Positions 1-7,130 of a DNA stretch of 8,686 bases are shown piece by piece (the stretch's first letter is position 1; every line of letters starts with the position of its first letter). This stretch comes from an uncultured Anaerosacchariphilus sp. (lineage in GTDB: Bacteria > Bacillota > Clostridia > Lachnospirales > Lachnospiraceae): positions 1 to 8,686 of the forward strand of contig CAKRTY010000050.1 in the NCBI GenBank assembly GCA_934402125.1, read 5' to 3'. The notes beneath the pieces are model-generated. The model did no database searches. It was not told the DNA's origin and was given only the letters and a program-made list of their open reading frames with translations. Both the position numbers and the translations under genes were made by a program.

Positions 1-1231
1 GGTTGTTCTTGAAGCCGATGAACTGCAGCGGTACGATGTCAGTTCCCTGATGGAGCAGCTGATAGAAGGAATGCTGTCCGTTGGTTCCCGGCTCACCGAA
101 GATCACCGGTCCGGTTACATAGTTTACCGGCTCGCCGAAGCGGTTCACGGATTTTCCGTTGGACTCCATGTCTGCCTGCTGCAGATGTGCCGGGAAACGG
201 CTCAGTGCCTGGGAATACGGCAGAACTGCAGTGCAGCCCATGCCCAGCACGTTGCGCTCATATACGCCAATCAGAGCGTCCAGCATAGCCGGGTTCTCCA
301 GAAGGTTCTCCTTCTTTGCCAGAACATCCTCTGCGGCCGCGCCTGCCAGGAAACGGTCAAATACCGCGGGACCGAAGGCCAGGGATAATACAGCGCCGCC
401 TACCGCGGAGGTAGAGGAATAACGGCCGCCGATGTAATCGTCCATGAAGAAGGCTGCCAGATAATCATCGCTCTTTGCCAGCGGGGAGGTCTCGCTGGTT
501 ACGGCTACCATATGCTTGGAAGCGTCCAGTCCTGCCTTTGTAAGGGCATCCTTTACGAAGGACTCGTTTGTCAGAGTCTCCAGGGTGGTGCCGGACTTGG
601 ATACCAGTACGAACAGAGAATGTGCCACGTCGATGGACGCCAGTACGGCTGCCGCGTCATCCGGATCTACATTGCTGATGAACTTCGCTTCCATCTTGAA
701 GGTATCATGCTTCTTCGCCCAGTTCTCCAGCGCCAGATACATAGCGCGGGGGCCCAGGTCGCTGCCGCCGATACCGATCTGTACGACGGTAGTGAATTTC
801 TCGCCTGCCGCGTTGGTAATCTCGCCTGCGTGTACTTTATTGGCAAATTCTGTTACCTTCTTCTGCTGCTCTACGTAAAACGCGCGCTTGTCCACGCCGT
901 CCGCTACAACTGCGTCGCCCAGCTGTCCACGGGTCAGCTGATGCAGAACCAGGCGCTTCTCGCCGGTATTGATGACCTCGCCGTTATAGAGCGCCGCGAA
1001 CTTCTCTGTCAGCTGCGCTTCCTTTGCCAGCTTTGCCAGTGCCTCCAGCAACTTTCCGTCCACTGCCTTTGCAGCATAGTTATATACCATGCCTTCTGCC
1101 ATGGGCACACTGTATGTTTTGACACGCTCTGCTCCGTTTTCTCCGGACATAACCTCTGCCAGATTTACGCGTTCCGTGTCCTTCAGTTCCTGATAAGCTT
1201 TCAGGGTATCCAGATTCTTCCATTCTACCAT
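1..1231 (-). CDS. pgi: Glucose-6-phosphate isomerase, 3' end cut by window edge
   Basis: Interconverts glucose-6-phosphate and fructose-6-phosphate in cytoplasmic glycolysis and gluconeogenesis. The window shows 410 codons from the start. Visible family motifs are GIGGSDLGP at about residues 153-161, the sugar-phosphate loop SKSGTTLET at 211-219, the PGI signature DYIGGRYSSTSAVG at 265-278, and FGEPGTNGQHSFYQLLHQG from 378, whose Glu380 matches the family's catalytic Glu. The catalytic His and Lys nearer the C-terminus lie beyond the left edge, so intactness cannot be judged. The start ATG at 1231 follows GGAGG (1243-1247) with an 11-nt gap, rather long. An in-frame ATG at 1249 would add six residues but has no clear ribosome site. 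The gene is transcribed away from the tRNA and appears to have its own promoter. Assignment as PGI is firm; the exact start is slightly uncertain. Confidence 0.97.
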   Translation of the reverse strand, partial: MVEWKNLDTLKAYQELKDTERVNLAEVMSGENGAERVKTYSVPMAEGMVYNYAAKAVDGKLLEALAKLAKEAQLTEKFAALYNGEVINTGEKRLVLHQLTRGQLGDAVVADGVDKRAFYVEQQKKVTEFANKVHAGEITNAAGEKFTTVVQIGIGGSDLGPRAMYLALENWAKKHDTFKMEAKFISNVDPDDAAAVLASIDVAHSLFVLVSKSGTTLETLTNESFVKDALTKAGLDASKHMVAVTSETSPLAKSDDYLAAFFMDDYIGGRYSSTSAVGGAVLSLAFGPAVFDRFLAGAAAEDVLAKKENLLENPAMLDALIGVYERNVLGMGCTAVLPYSQALSRFPAHLQQADMESNGKSVNRFGEPVNYVTGPVIFGEPGTNGQHSFYQLLHQGTDIVPLQFIGFKNN

Positions 1232-1301
1232 TATAGATTTTTCCTCCATTTCTGTTATTCCGATACCATAACCTGTATGCAGAATAACCTGATTCACCCG
1301 C

Positions 1302-1310
1302 ATTGTACCA
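1302..1310 (-). promoter_or_regulatory. Probable extended -10 promoter for pgi
   Basis: Reading the minus strand, TGG followed by TACAAT (-10 at 1307-1302) forms an extended -10 element, 5 of 6 matches to TATAAT. No good -35 sits at 17 nt. An overlapping alternative is TATAAA at 1317-1312 with TTTGCA 16 nt upstream. The extended -10 would start RNA near 1295 and give a leader of roughly 65 nt. Motif reading only. Confidence 0.5.
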
Positions 1311-1337
1311 TATTTATATCTTGCGATCTACCCCTGC

Positions 1338-1380
1338 AAAAATTTTACACAAATTTTTTTCAATTTTTTTAAAATTTTAC
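1338..1380. promoter_or_regulatory. A/T-rich tract, probable UP element for the tRNA promoter
   Basis: A nearly pure A/T stretch with runs of T and A (for example CAATTTTTTTAAAATTTTAC) ends directly at the -35 box of the tRNA promoter. Position and composition resemble the UP elements that bind the RNA polymerase alpha C-terminal domain at stable-RNA promoters. It also lies upstream of the divergent pgi promoter. Inferred from composition and position. Confidence 0.5.
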
Positions 1381-1409
1381 TGGACAAACCCGTTTACTTG
1401 TGCTATGAT
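1381..1409 (+). promoter_or_regulatory. Promoter of tRNA-Pro
   Basis: TGGACA (1381-1386) and TATGAT (1404-1409) are separated by exactly 17 nt, and TGC just before the -10 adds an extended -10 element. Each hexamer matches consensus at 5 of 6 positions. Predicted RNA start is near 1416, leaving about 22 nt of 5' leader before the tRNA for RNase P removal. Strong sigma-70/SigA-type promoter by sequence. Confidence 0.8.
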
Positions 1410-1437
1410 ATCATTTGTTGACGGCAAGTCGCTAAAA

Positions 1438-1511
<74 letters not shown>

Positions 1512-1517
1512 CGAATG

Positions 1518-1549
1518 AAAAGGAATCCTTAAATTGGATTCCTTTTTTT
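1518..1549 (+). terminator. Rho-independent terminator of the tRNA, probably bidirectional
   Basis: AAGGAATCC (1520-1528) pairs with GGATTCCTT (1536-1544) around a 7-nt loop, extended by A-T pairs, and runs into seven more T residues on the plus strand. On the minus strand the same stem is followed by TTTTCATT, so it can also end the convergent vanZ transcript, whose stop codon is at 1548-1550. Confidence 0.9.
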
Positions 1550-2075
1550 ATGTTCTTTTCTTCTTTTTCTTTTTCGCCAGTGGCCGAAACACGGTCACTC
1601 TGCCGATGAAGCACACAATCTGCACCATTATCACGCCGACGGCGATTCCGATGCTGTCGATGGCCACGTCCCGTTTGGACGGTCCGCGGCCTGCCACAAA
1701 GGACTGGTGATACTCGTCCAGGGCCGCAAAGCCCACGCAGAAGCCTCCGGCCAGAAGTAAAAGCCAGATTCCCCGCACACCGTATACATACAGTGGGAAA
1801 GACACGGAGACTGCCAGCAGAAAATATTCTGTCATATGGGCCAGCTTCCGCACCGGATGATGGATTCTCTCGATATAATGCGCCTCCTCCTGCGCGCTCC
1901 AGTGCAGCTCAAAGGCCTCGTTGGCCGTCTCCACGATAATTTCACTTACTTTGTAGCTCAGATTGCCCGACGTCGCTCCATCTTGGGCGGAAAAGCCATA
2001 GATCAGATACATCATAGCCAACGCCGGAAGGAAGGACAGGGGCTTTAAAATTCCTCTTAACAATGCTTTTATCAT
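1548..2075 (-). CDS. VanZ-family membrane protein
   Basis: A 175-residue membrane protein with the VanZ-like fold pattern. About four hydrophobic segments are visible at residues 12-30, 83-101, 103-120 and 137-162. The conserved signature RKLAHMTEYFLL lies at 76-87, and DEYHQSFVAGRGPSKRD at 120-136, followed by an AIDSIGIAVG helix. VanZ itself gives low-level teicoplanin resistance, but most family members have no known substrate, so no specific role is claimed. The C-terminus ends in six lysines and Arg-Thr, probably a cytoplasmic basic tail. The ATG at 2075 is preferred because a strong promoter lies just upstream. An in-frame ATG at 2114 would add 13 residues but overlaps that promoter's -35 box. 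Neither start has a clear Shine-Dalgarno site. The start is uncertain; the family is fairly sure. Confidence 0.85.
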   Translation of the reverse strand: MIKALLRGILKPLSFLPALAMMYLIYGFSAQDGATSGNLSYKVSEIIVETANEAFELHWSAQEEAHYIERIHHPVRKLAHMTEYFLLAVSVSFPLYVYGVRGIWLLLLAGGFCVGFAALDEYHQSFVAGRGPSKRDVAIDSIGIAVGVIMVQIVCFIGRVTVFRPLAKKKKKKRT

Positions 2076-2084
2076 AACGGGGCT

Positions 2085-2113
2085 ATCATAGCACCATTTT
2101 CCCGGGCTGTCCA
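2085..2113 (-). promoter_or_regulatory. Probable vanZ promoter
   Basis: On the minus strand TGGACA (2113-2108), a 17-nt spacer and TATGAT (2090-2085) preceded by TGC make a near-consensus extended -10 promoter. The hexamers, spacing and TGC are identical to those of the tRNA-Pro promoter. RNA would start near 2078, only a few bases before the ATG at 2075. Confidence 0.6.
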
Positions 2114-2153
2114 TGCAATAAACGGAAATTTAAAGAAACCCTAAGAATATTTA

Positions 2154-2174
2154 GTTGTCATTCACAATAACAAC
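2154..2174 (-). terminator. Hairpin after trpA, weak or doubtful terminator
   Basis: Two bases past the trpA stop codon, GTTGTTATT and AATGACAAC can pair (nine pairs, one G-U) around a 3-nt loop. The stem is A/T-rich and is followed by TAAATATTCTT rather than a run of U, so termination may be inefficient. It could instead protect the 3' end of the message. Confidence 0.4.
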
Positions 2175-2176
2175 GG

Positions 2177-2962
2177 TTACGCCTCCCGCACCGCATCCTT
2201 CATGGACTTCACATATTCCCTCACCTTCGGCACACACTCGGTTCCATAGGCCGCGCAGATCTTCACAATGGCCGATCCTACAATAGCTCCGTCGGACTGG
2301 GACGCCATATTCTTCGCCTGCTCCGGTGTGGAGATGCCAAAGCCTACGGCGCAGGGAATGTCCTTCGTCTCCTTTACCAGCTTTACCATCGCTCCGATAT
2401 CTGTGGTAATCTCCGCCCGGGTTCCGGTGACGCCTAAGGAAGATACGCAGTAGACGAAGCCGTTCGCCTCTTTCGCAATCATTTTGATACGCTCATGGGA
2501 AGTGGGGGCAATCAGAGAAATCAGGTCGAGACCATATTTCCTGCAGGGTCTGTCAAATTCTTCCTTTTCCTCAAAGGGCACATCCGGGAGAATCAGGCCG
2601 TTCATGCCGATTTCCGCCGCTTTACGAATAAAATCCTCGGTGCCCTTTCCGTAGGAAAATACCACGTTGGCGTAGGTCATAAATACCAGGGGAATATCGG
2701 TCTTTTTCCGAATCCGCTCCACCATGGCAAAGATCTTGTCCGTGGTGACGCCGCCCGCCAGAGCCCGCATATTGGCCGCCTGAATCACCGGGCCCTCGGC
2801 CGTGGGATCCGAGAACGGAATACCCAGTTCGATTAAGTCCGCTCCTGCCTCCTGGCAGGCGTACACCAGCTGCTCCGTCACCTCCAGCGAGGGATCGCCG
2901 CAGGTAATGAACGGGATAAATGCCTTTCCTTTCGCAAACGCGTCTGCAATTGTCTTACTCAT
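2177..2962 (-). CDS. trpA: Tryptophan synthase alpha subunit
   Basis: Cleaves indole-3-glycerol phosphate to indole and glyceraldehyde-3-phosphate in the alpha2-beta2 tryptophan synthase complex. The product is 261 residues, close to family length, with the TIM-barrel motifs [16 protein letters not shown] (43-58), [10 protein letters not shown] (123-132), SSLGVTGTR (174-182) and the phosphate-binding stretches GFGIS (207-211) and VGS (228-230). Glu45 matches the catalytic Glu49 of the Salmonella enzyme. The position of its second catalytic acid, Asp60, is Glu56 here, which is unusual. The start ATG at 2962 follows GGGGAGG with a 6-nt gap and overlaps the trpB stop by 8 nt. An in-frame ATG at 2998 would add 12 residues with no family support and lie deep inside trpB. 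This is the last gene of the trp operon. Confidence 0.97.
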   Translation of the reverse strand: MSKTIADAFAKGKAFIPFITCGDPSLEVTEQLVYACQEAGADLIELGIPFSDPTAEGPVIQAANMRALAGGVTTDKIFAMVERIRKKTDIPLVFMTYANVVFSYGKGTEDFIRKAAEIGMNGLILPDVPFEEKEEFDRPCRKYGLDLISLIAPTSHERIKMIAKEANGFVYCVSSLGVTGTRAEITTDIGAMVKLVKETKDIPCAVGFGISTPEQAKNMASQSDGAIVGSAIVKICAAYGTECVPKVREYVKSMKDAVREA

Positions 2963-4139
2963 GAAGATCCTCCCCTCTGTAGCGGGCGATTGCCGCACAG
3001 TCCTTATCTCCCCGGCCGGAAATCGTTACCACCAGGATCTGATCCTTTCCCATGGTGGGCGCCAGCTTTCTGGCGTAGGCCACCGCATGGGCGCTCTCGA
3101 TGGCCGGAATGATCCCCTCGGTCCGGGACAGATATTCAAAAGCGTCCACAGCCTCGTCATCGGTCACCGGCACGTACTGAGCCCTGCCAATATCATAGAG
3201 ATGCGCGTGCTCCGGCCCCACACCCGGATAATCCAGGCCGGCGGAAATGGAATATACCGGTGCAATCTGGCCGTATTCGTCCTGACAGAAATAAGATTTC
3301 ATACCATGGAAGATTCCCAGCCGTCCCGTGGCAATGGTCGCCGCCGTCTCCGCTGTGTTGACGCCCCGTCCCGCCGCCTCGCAGCCGATCAGCCGGACCT
3401 CCGGGTTCTCGATGAAATGATAAAAGCTTCCGATGGCGTTGGAGCCGCCGCCCACGCAGGCCAGCACCGCGTCCGGCAGCCGTCCCTCTTTTTCCAGGAT
3501 CTGCTGCTTCGTCTCTTTGGAAATGACCGCCTGGAAATCTCTTACAATCGTTGGGAACGGGTGGGGACCCATAACTGACCCCAGCACATAATGGGTGTCC
3601 GCGATCCGGTTCGTCCACTCCCGCATGGTTTCGGAAACCGCATCCTTTAAGGTGGCCGTTCCGCTGGTCACTGCATGCACCTTCGCGCCCAGAAGCCGCA
3701 TCCGGTACACATTCAGGGCTTGCCGCTCCGTGTCCTCTTTTCCCATAAAAATCTCGCATTCCATATCCATCAGCGCCGCTGCAGTGGCGGTAGCCACGCC
3801 ATGCTGGCCTGCGCCGGTCTCGGCGATAACGCGGGTTTTGCCCATTTTCTTCGCCAGCAGCACCTGCCCCAGCACGTTGTTGATCTTGTGGGCTCCGGTG
3901 TGGTTCAGATCCTCCCGCTTCAGATAAATCTTTGCTCCGCCCAGATCCTTCGTCATACGCTCCGCATAGTAAAGCCTGGAAGGCCGCCCTGCGTAATCGT
4001 TCAGAAGCTCTGTCAGCTCCCGGTTGAATTCCGGGTCGTCCTTATAATGATTATAGGCCTCTTCCAGCTCGATCACCGCATTCATCAGTGTTTCCGGAAT
4101 GTACTGGCCTCCGTGGATTCCAAATCTTCCCTTTGACAT
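2955..4139 (-). CDS. trpB: Tryptophan synthase beta subunit, internal start
   Basis: PLP enzyme that condenses indole with serine to give tryptophan, working with TrpA through an indole channel. From the internal ATG at 4139 the product is 394 residues, normal for a TrpB1-type subunit, and begins [18 protein letters not shown] as the family does. Lys85 in AHKIN is the PLP Schiff-base lysine; Glu107 in AETGAGQHG is the catalytic acid; GGGSNAIG (230-237) binds the PLP phosphate; SGRGDKD (374-380) lies near the pyridine nitrogen. A perfect AGGAGG at 4146-4151, 6 nt before the ATG, supports independent initiation inside the longer trpF frame. Free TrpB is therefore expected whatever happens to the read-through form. 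The stop overlaps the trpA start by 8 nt. Confidence 0.95.
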   Translation of the reverse strand: MSKGRFGIHGGQYIPETLMNAVIELEEAYNHYKDDPEFNRELTELLNDYAGRPSRLYYAERMTKDLGGAKIYLKREDLNHTGAHKINNVLGQVLLAKKMGKTRVIAETGAGQHGVATATAAALMDMECEIFMGKEDTERQALNVYRMRLLGAKVHAVTSGTATLKDAVSETMREWTNRIADTHYVLGSVMGPHPFPTIVRDFQAVISKETKQQILEKEGRLPDAVLACVGGGSNAIGSFYHFIENPEVRLIGCEAAGRGVNTAETAATIATGRLGIFHGMKSYFCQDEYGQIAPVYSISAGLDYPGVGPEHAHLYDIGRAQYVPVTDDEAVDAFEYLSRTEGIIPAIESAHAVAYARKLAPTMGKDQILVVTISGRGDKDCAAIARYRGEDLHE

Positions 4140-4769
4140 ATTGTTCCTCCTATATGTTGACTGCGCACTGCTTCTTACCAGCGCCACCGCCGCCTGTATC
4201 TTCGCCGGGTCTTTCCGTCCTTCCGTCTCCAGGCTGCTGCTTAAATCCACCGCCCAGGGCTTTACCCGGGAAATGGCCTCTGACAGGTTCGAGGCGCCAA
4301 GACCTCCCGCCAGGAAAAAGGGTCTTGTAAGCTCCGGTATCAGAGACCAGTCAAAACACTGGCCGGTTCCGCCGCTTCCCTGGTCGAGAAGCAGATAGTC
4401 GGCGCTGCTTTGCAAAGCCCGCTCCACGTCCCTCTCTGTGCGGATCGAAAAGGCCTGGATCAGCGGCTTATCCGTCTGCTGCCGCAATTCCCGGATATAC
4501 GCCTCGTCCTCACTGCCGTGAAGCTGGGCCATCGCCAGCGTGCCATCGTTCAACAGTCCGGCCACCAGCTCTACGGATGCGTTTACAAAGACGCCCACGG
4601 CCTGTATCTGCTCCGCCAGCCCCTTTGCCAGCTCCCGTACCTGTCCGGCGCTCACATTCCGGCGGCTTTTCGGTACTTCGATGACAAAGCCTGCAAAATC
4701 CGGCCTGACTTCATTAACTGCCTTGATATCCTCTGGCCTGCTCAGGCCGCAGATTTTGATTTTTGTCAT
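2955..4769 (-). CDS. trpF: Phosphoribosylanthranilate isomerase (TrpF) reading in frame into TrpB
   Basis: One open frame of 604 codons. Residues 1 to about 200 are TrpF, which isomerises phosphoribosylanthranilate to the CdRP substrate of TrpC. Cys7 in KICGL and Asp129 in [11 protein letters not shown] match the family's acid-base pair; GGTG (133-136) and AGGLG (154-158) are phosphate-binding loops; DLSSSLE (175-181) is conserved. TrpF should end near VALVRS (about 200), but no stop follows: a short Ser/Thr/Arg/Asn linker (to 210) leads straight into the TrpB methionine (211). The linker includes Arg-Arg, which is simply the trpB Shine-Dalgarno AGGAGG read as codons. The ATG at 4769 overlaps the trpC stop (ATGA), with GGTGG just upstream. 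The frame may be a real TrpF-TrpB fusion protein or a recent stop loss. Domain identities are firm; the fused product is unproven. Confidence 0.93.
   Translation of the reverse strand: MTKIKICGLSRPEDIKAVNEVRPDFAGFVIEVPKSRRNVSAGQVRELAKGLAEQIQAVGVFVNASVELVAGLLNDGTLAMAQLHGSEDEAYIRELRQQTDKPLIQAFSIRTERDVERALQSSADYLLLDQGSGGTGQCFDWSLIPELTRPFFLAGGLGASNLSEAISRVKPWAVDLSSSLETEGRKDPAKIQAAVALVRSSAQSTYRRNNMSKGRFGIHGGQYIPETLMNAVIELEEAYNHYKDDPEFNRELTELLNDYAGRPSRLYYAERMTKDLGGAKIYLKREDLNHTGAHKINNVLGQVLLAKKMGKTRVIAETGAGQHGVATATAAALMDMECEIFMGKEDTERQALNVYRMRLLGAKVHAVTSGTATLKDAVSETMREWTNRIADTHYVLGSVMGPHPFPTIVRDFQAVISKETKQQILEKEGRLPDAVLACVGGGSNAIGSFYHFIENPEVRLIGCEAAGRGVNTAETAATIATGRLGIFHGMKSYFCQDEYGQIAPVYSISAGLDYPGVGPEHAHLYDIGRAQYVPVTDDEAVDAFEYLSRTEGIIPAIESAHAVAYARKLAPTMGKDQILVVTISGRGDKDCAAIARYRGEDLHE
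4146..4151 (-). promoter_or_regulatory. Ribosome binding site of trpB inside the trpF frame
   Basis: AGGAGG on the minus strand, followed by AACAAT and then ATG at 4139. It decides the trpB start. In the trpF frame the same bases read as two AGG arginine codons. Ribosomes translating trpF must cross this site, since no stop codon precedes it. Confidence 0.9.
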
Positions 4770-5551
4770 AAAGCGCCACCATTCAGCCTTTCCAATTCCG
4801 TCTTTTTATCTTTGCTCCGCATTAATGTCTCGCCGATTAATACCGCGTCCACCTGATGCTCCCGCAAAATGCTGATTTCCTCCGGTCCTTTGATACCGCT
4901 TTCGGATACGAAAAGCACCTCCCGTGGAGCCAGGCTTCGAAGTTTTATGCTATTCTGCATATCCACCTGAAAGGTCTTCAGATCCCGGTTGTTGACGCCG
5001 ACGATCTTCGCGCCCATATCCAGCGCCATTTCCACCTCGGCCTCGTCATGGGCCTCCACCAGTGCGTCCAGTCCCAGACCTTCCGCCAGCTGTCGGTAGT
5101 CCCGAAGCTGTATCTGGTCAAGAATCGCGCAGATCAGCAGCACGGCAGACGCGCCCAGGGTCTTCGCCTGGTAAATCATGTATTCATCTACGGTAAAGTC
5201 TTTCCGCAGCACCGGAATCCCCACTGTATCCGTGATTTCCTTCAGATACCGGTCAGACCCTTGAAAATAAAAGGGCTCCGTCAGACAGGAGATGGCCGAC
5301 GCTCCCGCTGCCTCATATTCCTTCGCAATCTCCAGATACGGGAAATCCGGGGCAATGAGCCCCTTGGAGGGGGACGCTTTTTTCACCTCGCAGATATAGG
5401 ACATACCCGGGGCCGCCAGAGCTTCATAGAAGCGCCTGCCCGTCACTTTAAGGCTTTCTGCCTGCGCCCGCAGTTCCTCCGGGCTGCAACGCCGCTTTTC
5501 CTCTTCGATCCGTTCTCTGGTCTTTCCTGCAATTTCCTCTAAAATATTCAT
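4766..5551 (-). CDS. trpC: Indole-3-glycerol phosphate synthase
   Basis: Closes the indole ring: decarboxylates and cyclises CdRP to indole-3-glycerol phosphate. The 261 residues are family length for a stand-alone TrpC (not fused to TrpF as in E. coli). Active-site residues can be placed: Glu55 and Lys57 in [10 protein letters not shown] (55-64), Lys117 in VLRKDF, Glu166 in ALVEAH, Asn187 in GVNNRDL and Ser218 in [14 protein letters not shown] (237-244) is the phosphate-binding end. The start ATG overlaps the trpD stop by ATGA, and its only SD-like sequence (AAAGGA, 12 nt upstream) is poor, so initiation probably depends on ribosomes finishing trpD. The stop overlaps the trpF start, again ATGA. 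Confidence 0.97.
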   Translation of the reverse strand: MNILEEIAGKTRERIEEEKRRCSPEELRAQAESLKVTGRRFYEALAAPGMSYICEVKKASPSKGLIAPDFPYLEIAKEYEAAGASAISCLTEPFYFQGSDRYLKEITDTVGIPVLRKDFTVDEYMIYQAKTLGASAVLLICAILDQIQLRDYRQLAEGLGLDALVEAHDEAEVEMALDMGAKIVGVNNRDLKTFQVDMQNSIKLRSLAPREVLFVSESGIKGPEEISILREHQVDAVLIGETLMRSKDKKTELERLNGGAL

Positions 5552-6561
5552 TCCGCGTTGCTTTCCTTTACAAATTCTTCCAGTTTCTTCTGAGCCGCGC
5601 CGCTGTCAATCAGCTCTTCCGCCATCCGCACTCCCTGTTCCATGGTCGCCGCTTTACCTGCGATATAGAGAGCCGCGCCTGCGTTCAGGCAGACTGCCTG
5701 ACGCTTCGGACCTTTATCCGCGCCATTTAAAATTGCTTTTGTAATCTCCGCATTTTCCCGGGGCGTGCCGCCCTTCAATGCGTCCTTCTCACAGCGGGCG
5801 TAGCCGAACTGCTCCGGCGTGATTTCGTAGGATGTGAATTTACCGTCCCGAATCTCGCAGACTGAGGTAGGCGCGCACATGGAGATTTCGTCCAGCCTGT
5901 CCTGACCGTAGACCACCATGCCCTTCGTCACGCCCAGCTTTTCCATAACCTGGGCCAGCGGCTCCACCAGGCTGCCGTCAAAGACGCCCATCAGCTCCAT
6001 ATTGGCTCCTGCCGGATTGCTCAAGGGGCCCAGGATATTGAATACAGTACGGATACCCAGCTCTTTCCGGATGGGCGCCACATACTTCATGGCAATATGA
6101 TAATTCTGGGCAAACAGGAAGCAGATGTTGATTTTCTTCAAAAGCTCCGCGCTCTTTTCCGGGGAAATGGTAATCTTCACGCCCAGGGCTTCCAGCACGT
6201 CCGCCGCGCCGGATTTGGAGGAAGCCGCCCGGTTGCCGTGCTTGGCTACGGGAACGCCCCCTGCCGCGATGACCATGGAGGCTGTAGTGGAGATATTGAA
6301 GGAATTGGAGCCGTCGCCGCCGGTTCCCACGATTTCCAGCACGTCCATGTCGTGAAGCAGCTTCACACAGTGGGCCCGCATGCCCGCCGCAGACGCGGTA
6401 ATCTCATCAATGGTCTCGCCCTTCAGGGACAGGGCCGTCAGATAAGAGGCCATCTGTACCGGCGTCGCCTCGCCGCCCATGATTTCATTCATAACTGCCT
6501 CTGCCTCTTCATAAGTCAGATTTTCTTTCTTTGCCAGTTTTAAAATCGCTTCCTTAATCAT
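5548..6561 (-). CDS. trpD: Anthranilate phosphoribosyltransferase
   Basis: Joins anthranilate to PRPP, giving phosphoribosylanthranilate and pyrophosphate. The 337 residues match the stand-alone enzyme; there is no fused glutaminase domain. Motifs in order are [14 protein letters not shown] (79-92, PRPP/pyrophosphate loop), [18 protein letters not shown] (107-124), [14 protein letters not shown] (171-184, anthranilate side) and DRLDEI (221-226), whose Asp-Glu pair binds magnesium. The start overlaps the trpG stop by ATGA, and GGAGG stands 7 nt upstream of the ATG. The stop overlaps trpC in the same way. No tryptophan codon occurs in the gene. Confidence 0.97.
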   Translation of the reverse strand: MIKEAILKLAKKENLTYEEAEAVMNEIMGGEATPVQMASYLTALSLKGETIDEITASAAGMRAHCVKLLHDMDVLEIVGTGGDGSNSFNISTTASMVIAAGGVPVAKHGNRAASSKSGAADVLEALGVKITISPEKSAELLKKINICFLFAQNYHIAMKYVAPIRKELGIRTVFNILGPLSNPAGANMELMGVFDGSLVEPLAQVMEKLGVTKGMVVYGQDRLDEISMCAPTSVCEIRDGKFTSYEITPEQFGYARCEKDALKGGTPRENAEITKAILNGADKGPKRQAVCLNAGAALYIAGKAATMEQGVRMAEELIDSGAAQKKLEEFVKESNAE

Positions 6562-7130
6562 CGTACTACCTCCATAAAATTTTCTATGATCTGCTTCCCA
6601 TCCGGCGTCATCACCGATTCCGGATGAAACTGTACCCCGAAAATGGGGTATCCGGTATGCTCCACCGCCATGACCTCGCCGTCCTCGGAGCGGGCCGTCA
6701 CCCGAAGCGCGCCCGGCAGGGTGTCCTCCACTGCTGCCAGGGAATGATACCGGGCCGCCGGGAAGGGATTCTCCATTCCCTGAAACAGCTGACTTTCTCC
6801 GGTCTTATAAATCTGCCTCTGCTTTCCGTGCATCAGTTCCTTTGCGTAGGAGACGGTTCCGCCGAAGGCCTCGCAGATGGCCTGATGTCCCAGGCAGACC
6901 CCCAGGATCGGAACTTTACCTGCGAAATGGCGGATAACCGGAATGCACACGCCTGCATCCGAGGGCTTGCCCGGGCCGGGAGAGAGTAAAATCGCTTCCG
7001 GCTTTAGGCTATCTATTTCCTCCACCGTGGCTTCATCATTCCGGATAACCCGGATATCCGGCTCCACGGAACCCACCAACTGATAGAGGTTATAGGAAAA
7101 GCTGTCGTAATTGTCGATTAAAAGTATCAT
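6558..7130 (-). CDS. trpG: Anthranilate synthase component II (glutamine amidotransferase)
   Basis: Class I glutaminase that delivers ammonia to TrpE. The 190 residues begin [15 protein letters not shown], typical of the family. The catalytic triad is Cys79 in GVCLGHQ (77-83) with His169 and Glu171 in FHPES; SPGPGKP (50-56) helps shape the active site. The ATG at 7130 is chosen because it overlaps the trpE stop (ATGA), has AGGAGG 7 nt upstream, and starts exactly at the family's N-terminus. An ATG at 7190 would add 20 residues of no family likeness inside trpE. In some Firmicutes a single TrpG/PabA serves both tryptophan and folate synthesis. Here the operon position points to tryptophan, but dual use cannot be excluded from sequence. 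Confidence 0.96.
   Translation of the reverse strand: MILLIDNYDSFSYNLYQLVGSVEPDIRVIRNDEATVEEIDSLKPEAILLSPGPGKPSDAGVCIPVIRHFAGKVPILGVCLGHQAICEAFGGTVSYAKELMHGKQRQIYKTGESQLFQGMENPFPAARYHSLAAVEDTLPGALRVTARSEDGEVMAVEHTGYPIFGVQFHPESVMTPDGKQIIENFMEVVR

Noticed and set aside
512..1372. 286-codon plus-strand ORF antisense to pgi
   Set aside because: It mirrors pgi codons on the opposite strand, is Cys/Leu-rich without a domain pattern, and runs through the pgi promoter region. The pgi frame has all family motifs.
2177..2998. Longer trpA start at 2998
   Set aside because: Adds 12 residues with no family likeness deep inside trpB; ATG at 2962 has GGGGAGG at ideal spacing.
2802..3578. 258-codon plus-strand ORF antisense to trpA/trpB
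   Set aside because: Spans the opposite strand of two well-supported genes and shows no family motif.
4856..5542. 228-codon plus-strand ORF antisense to trpC
   Set aside because: Shadow of trpC caused by its codon usage; no ribosome site or recognisable domain.
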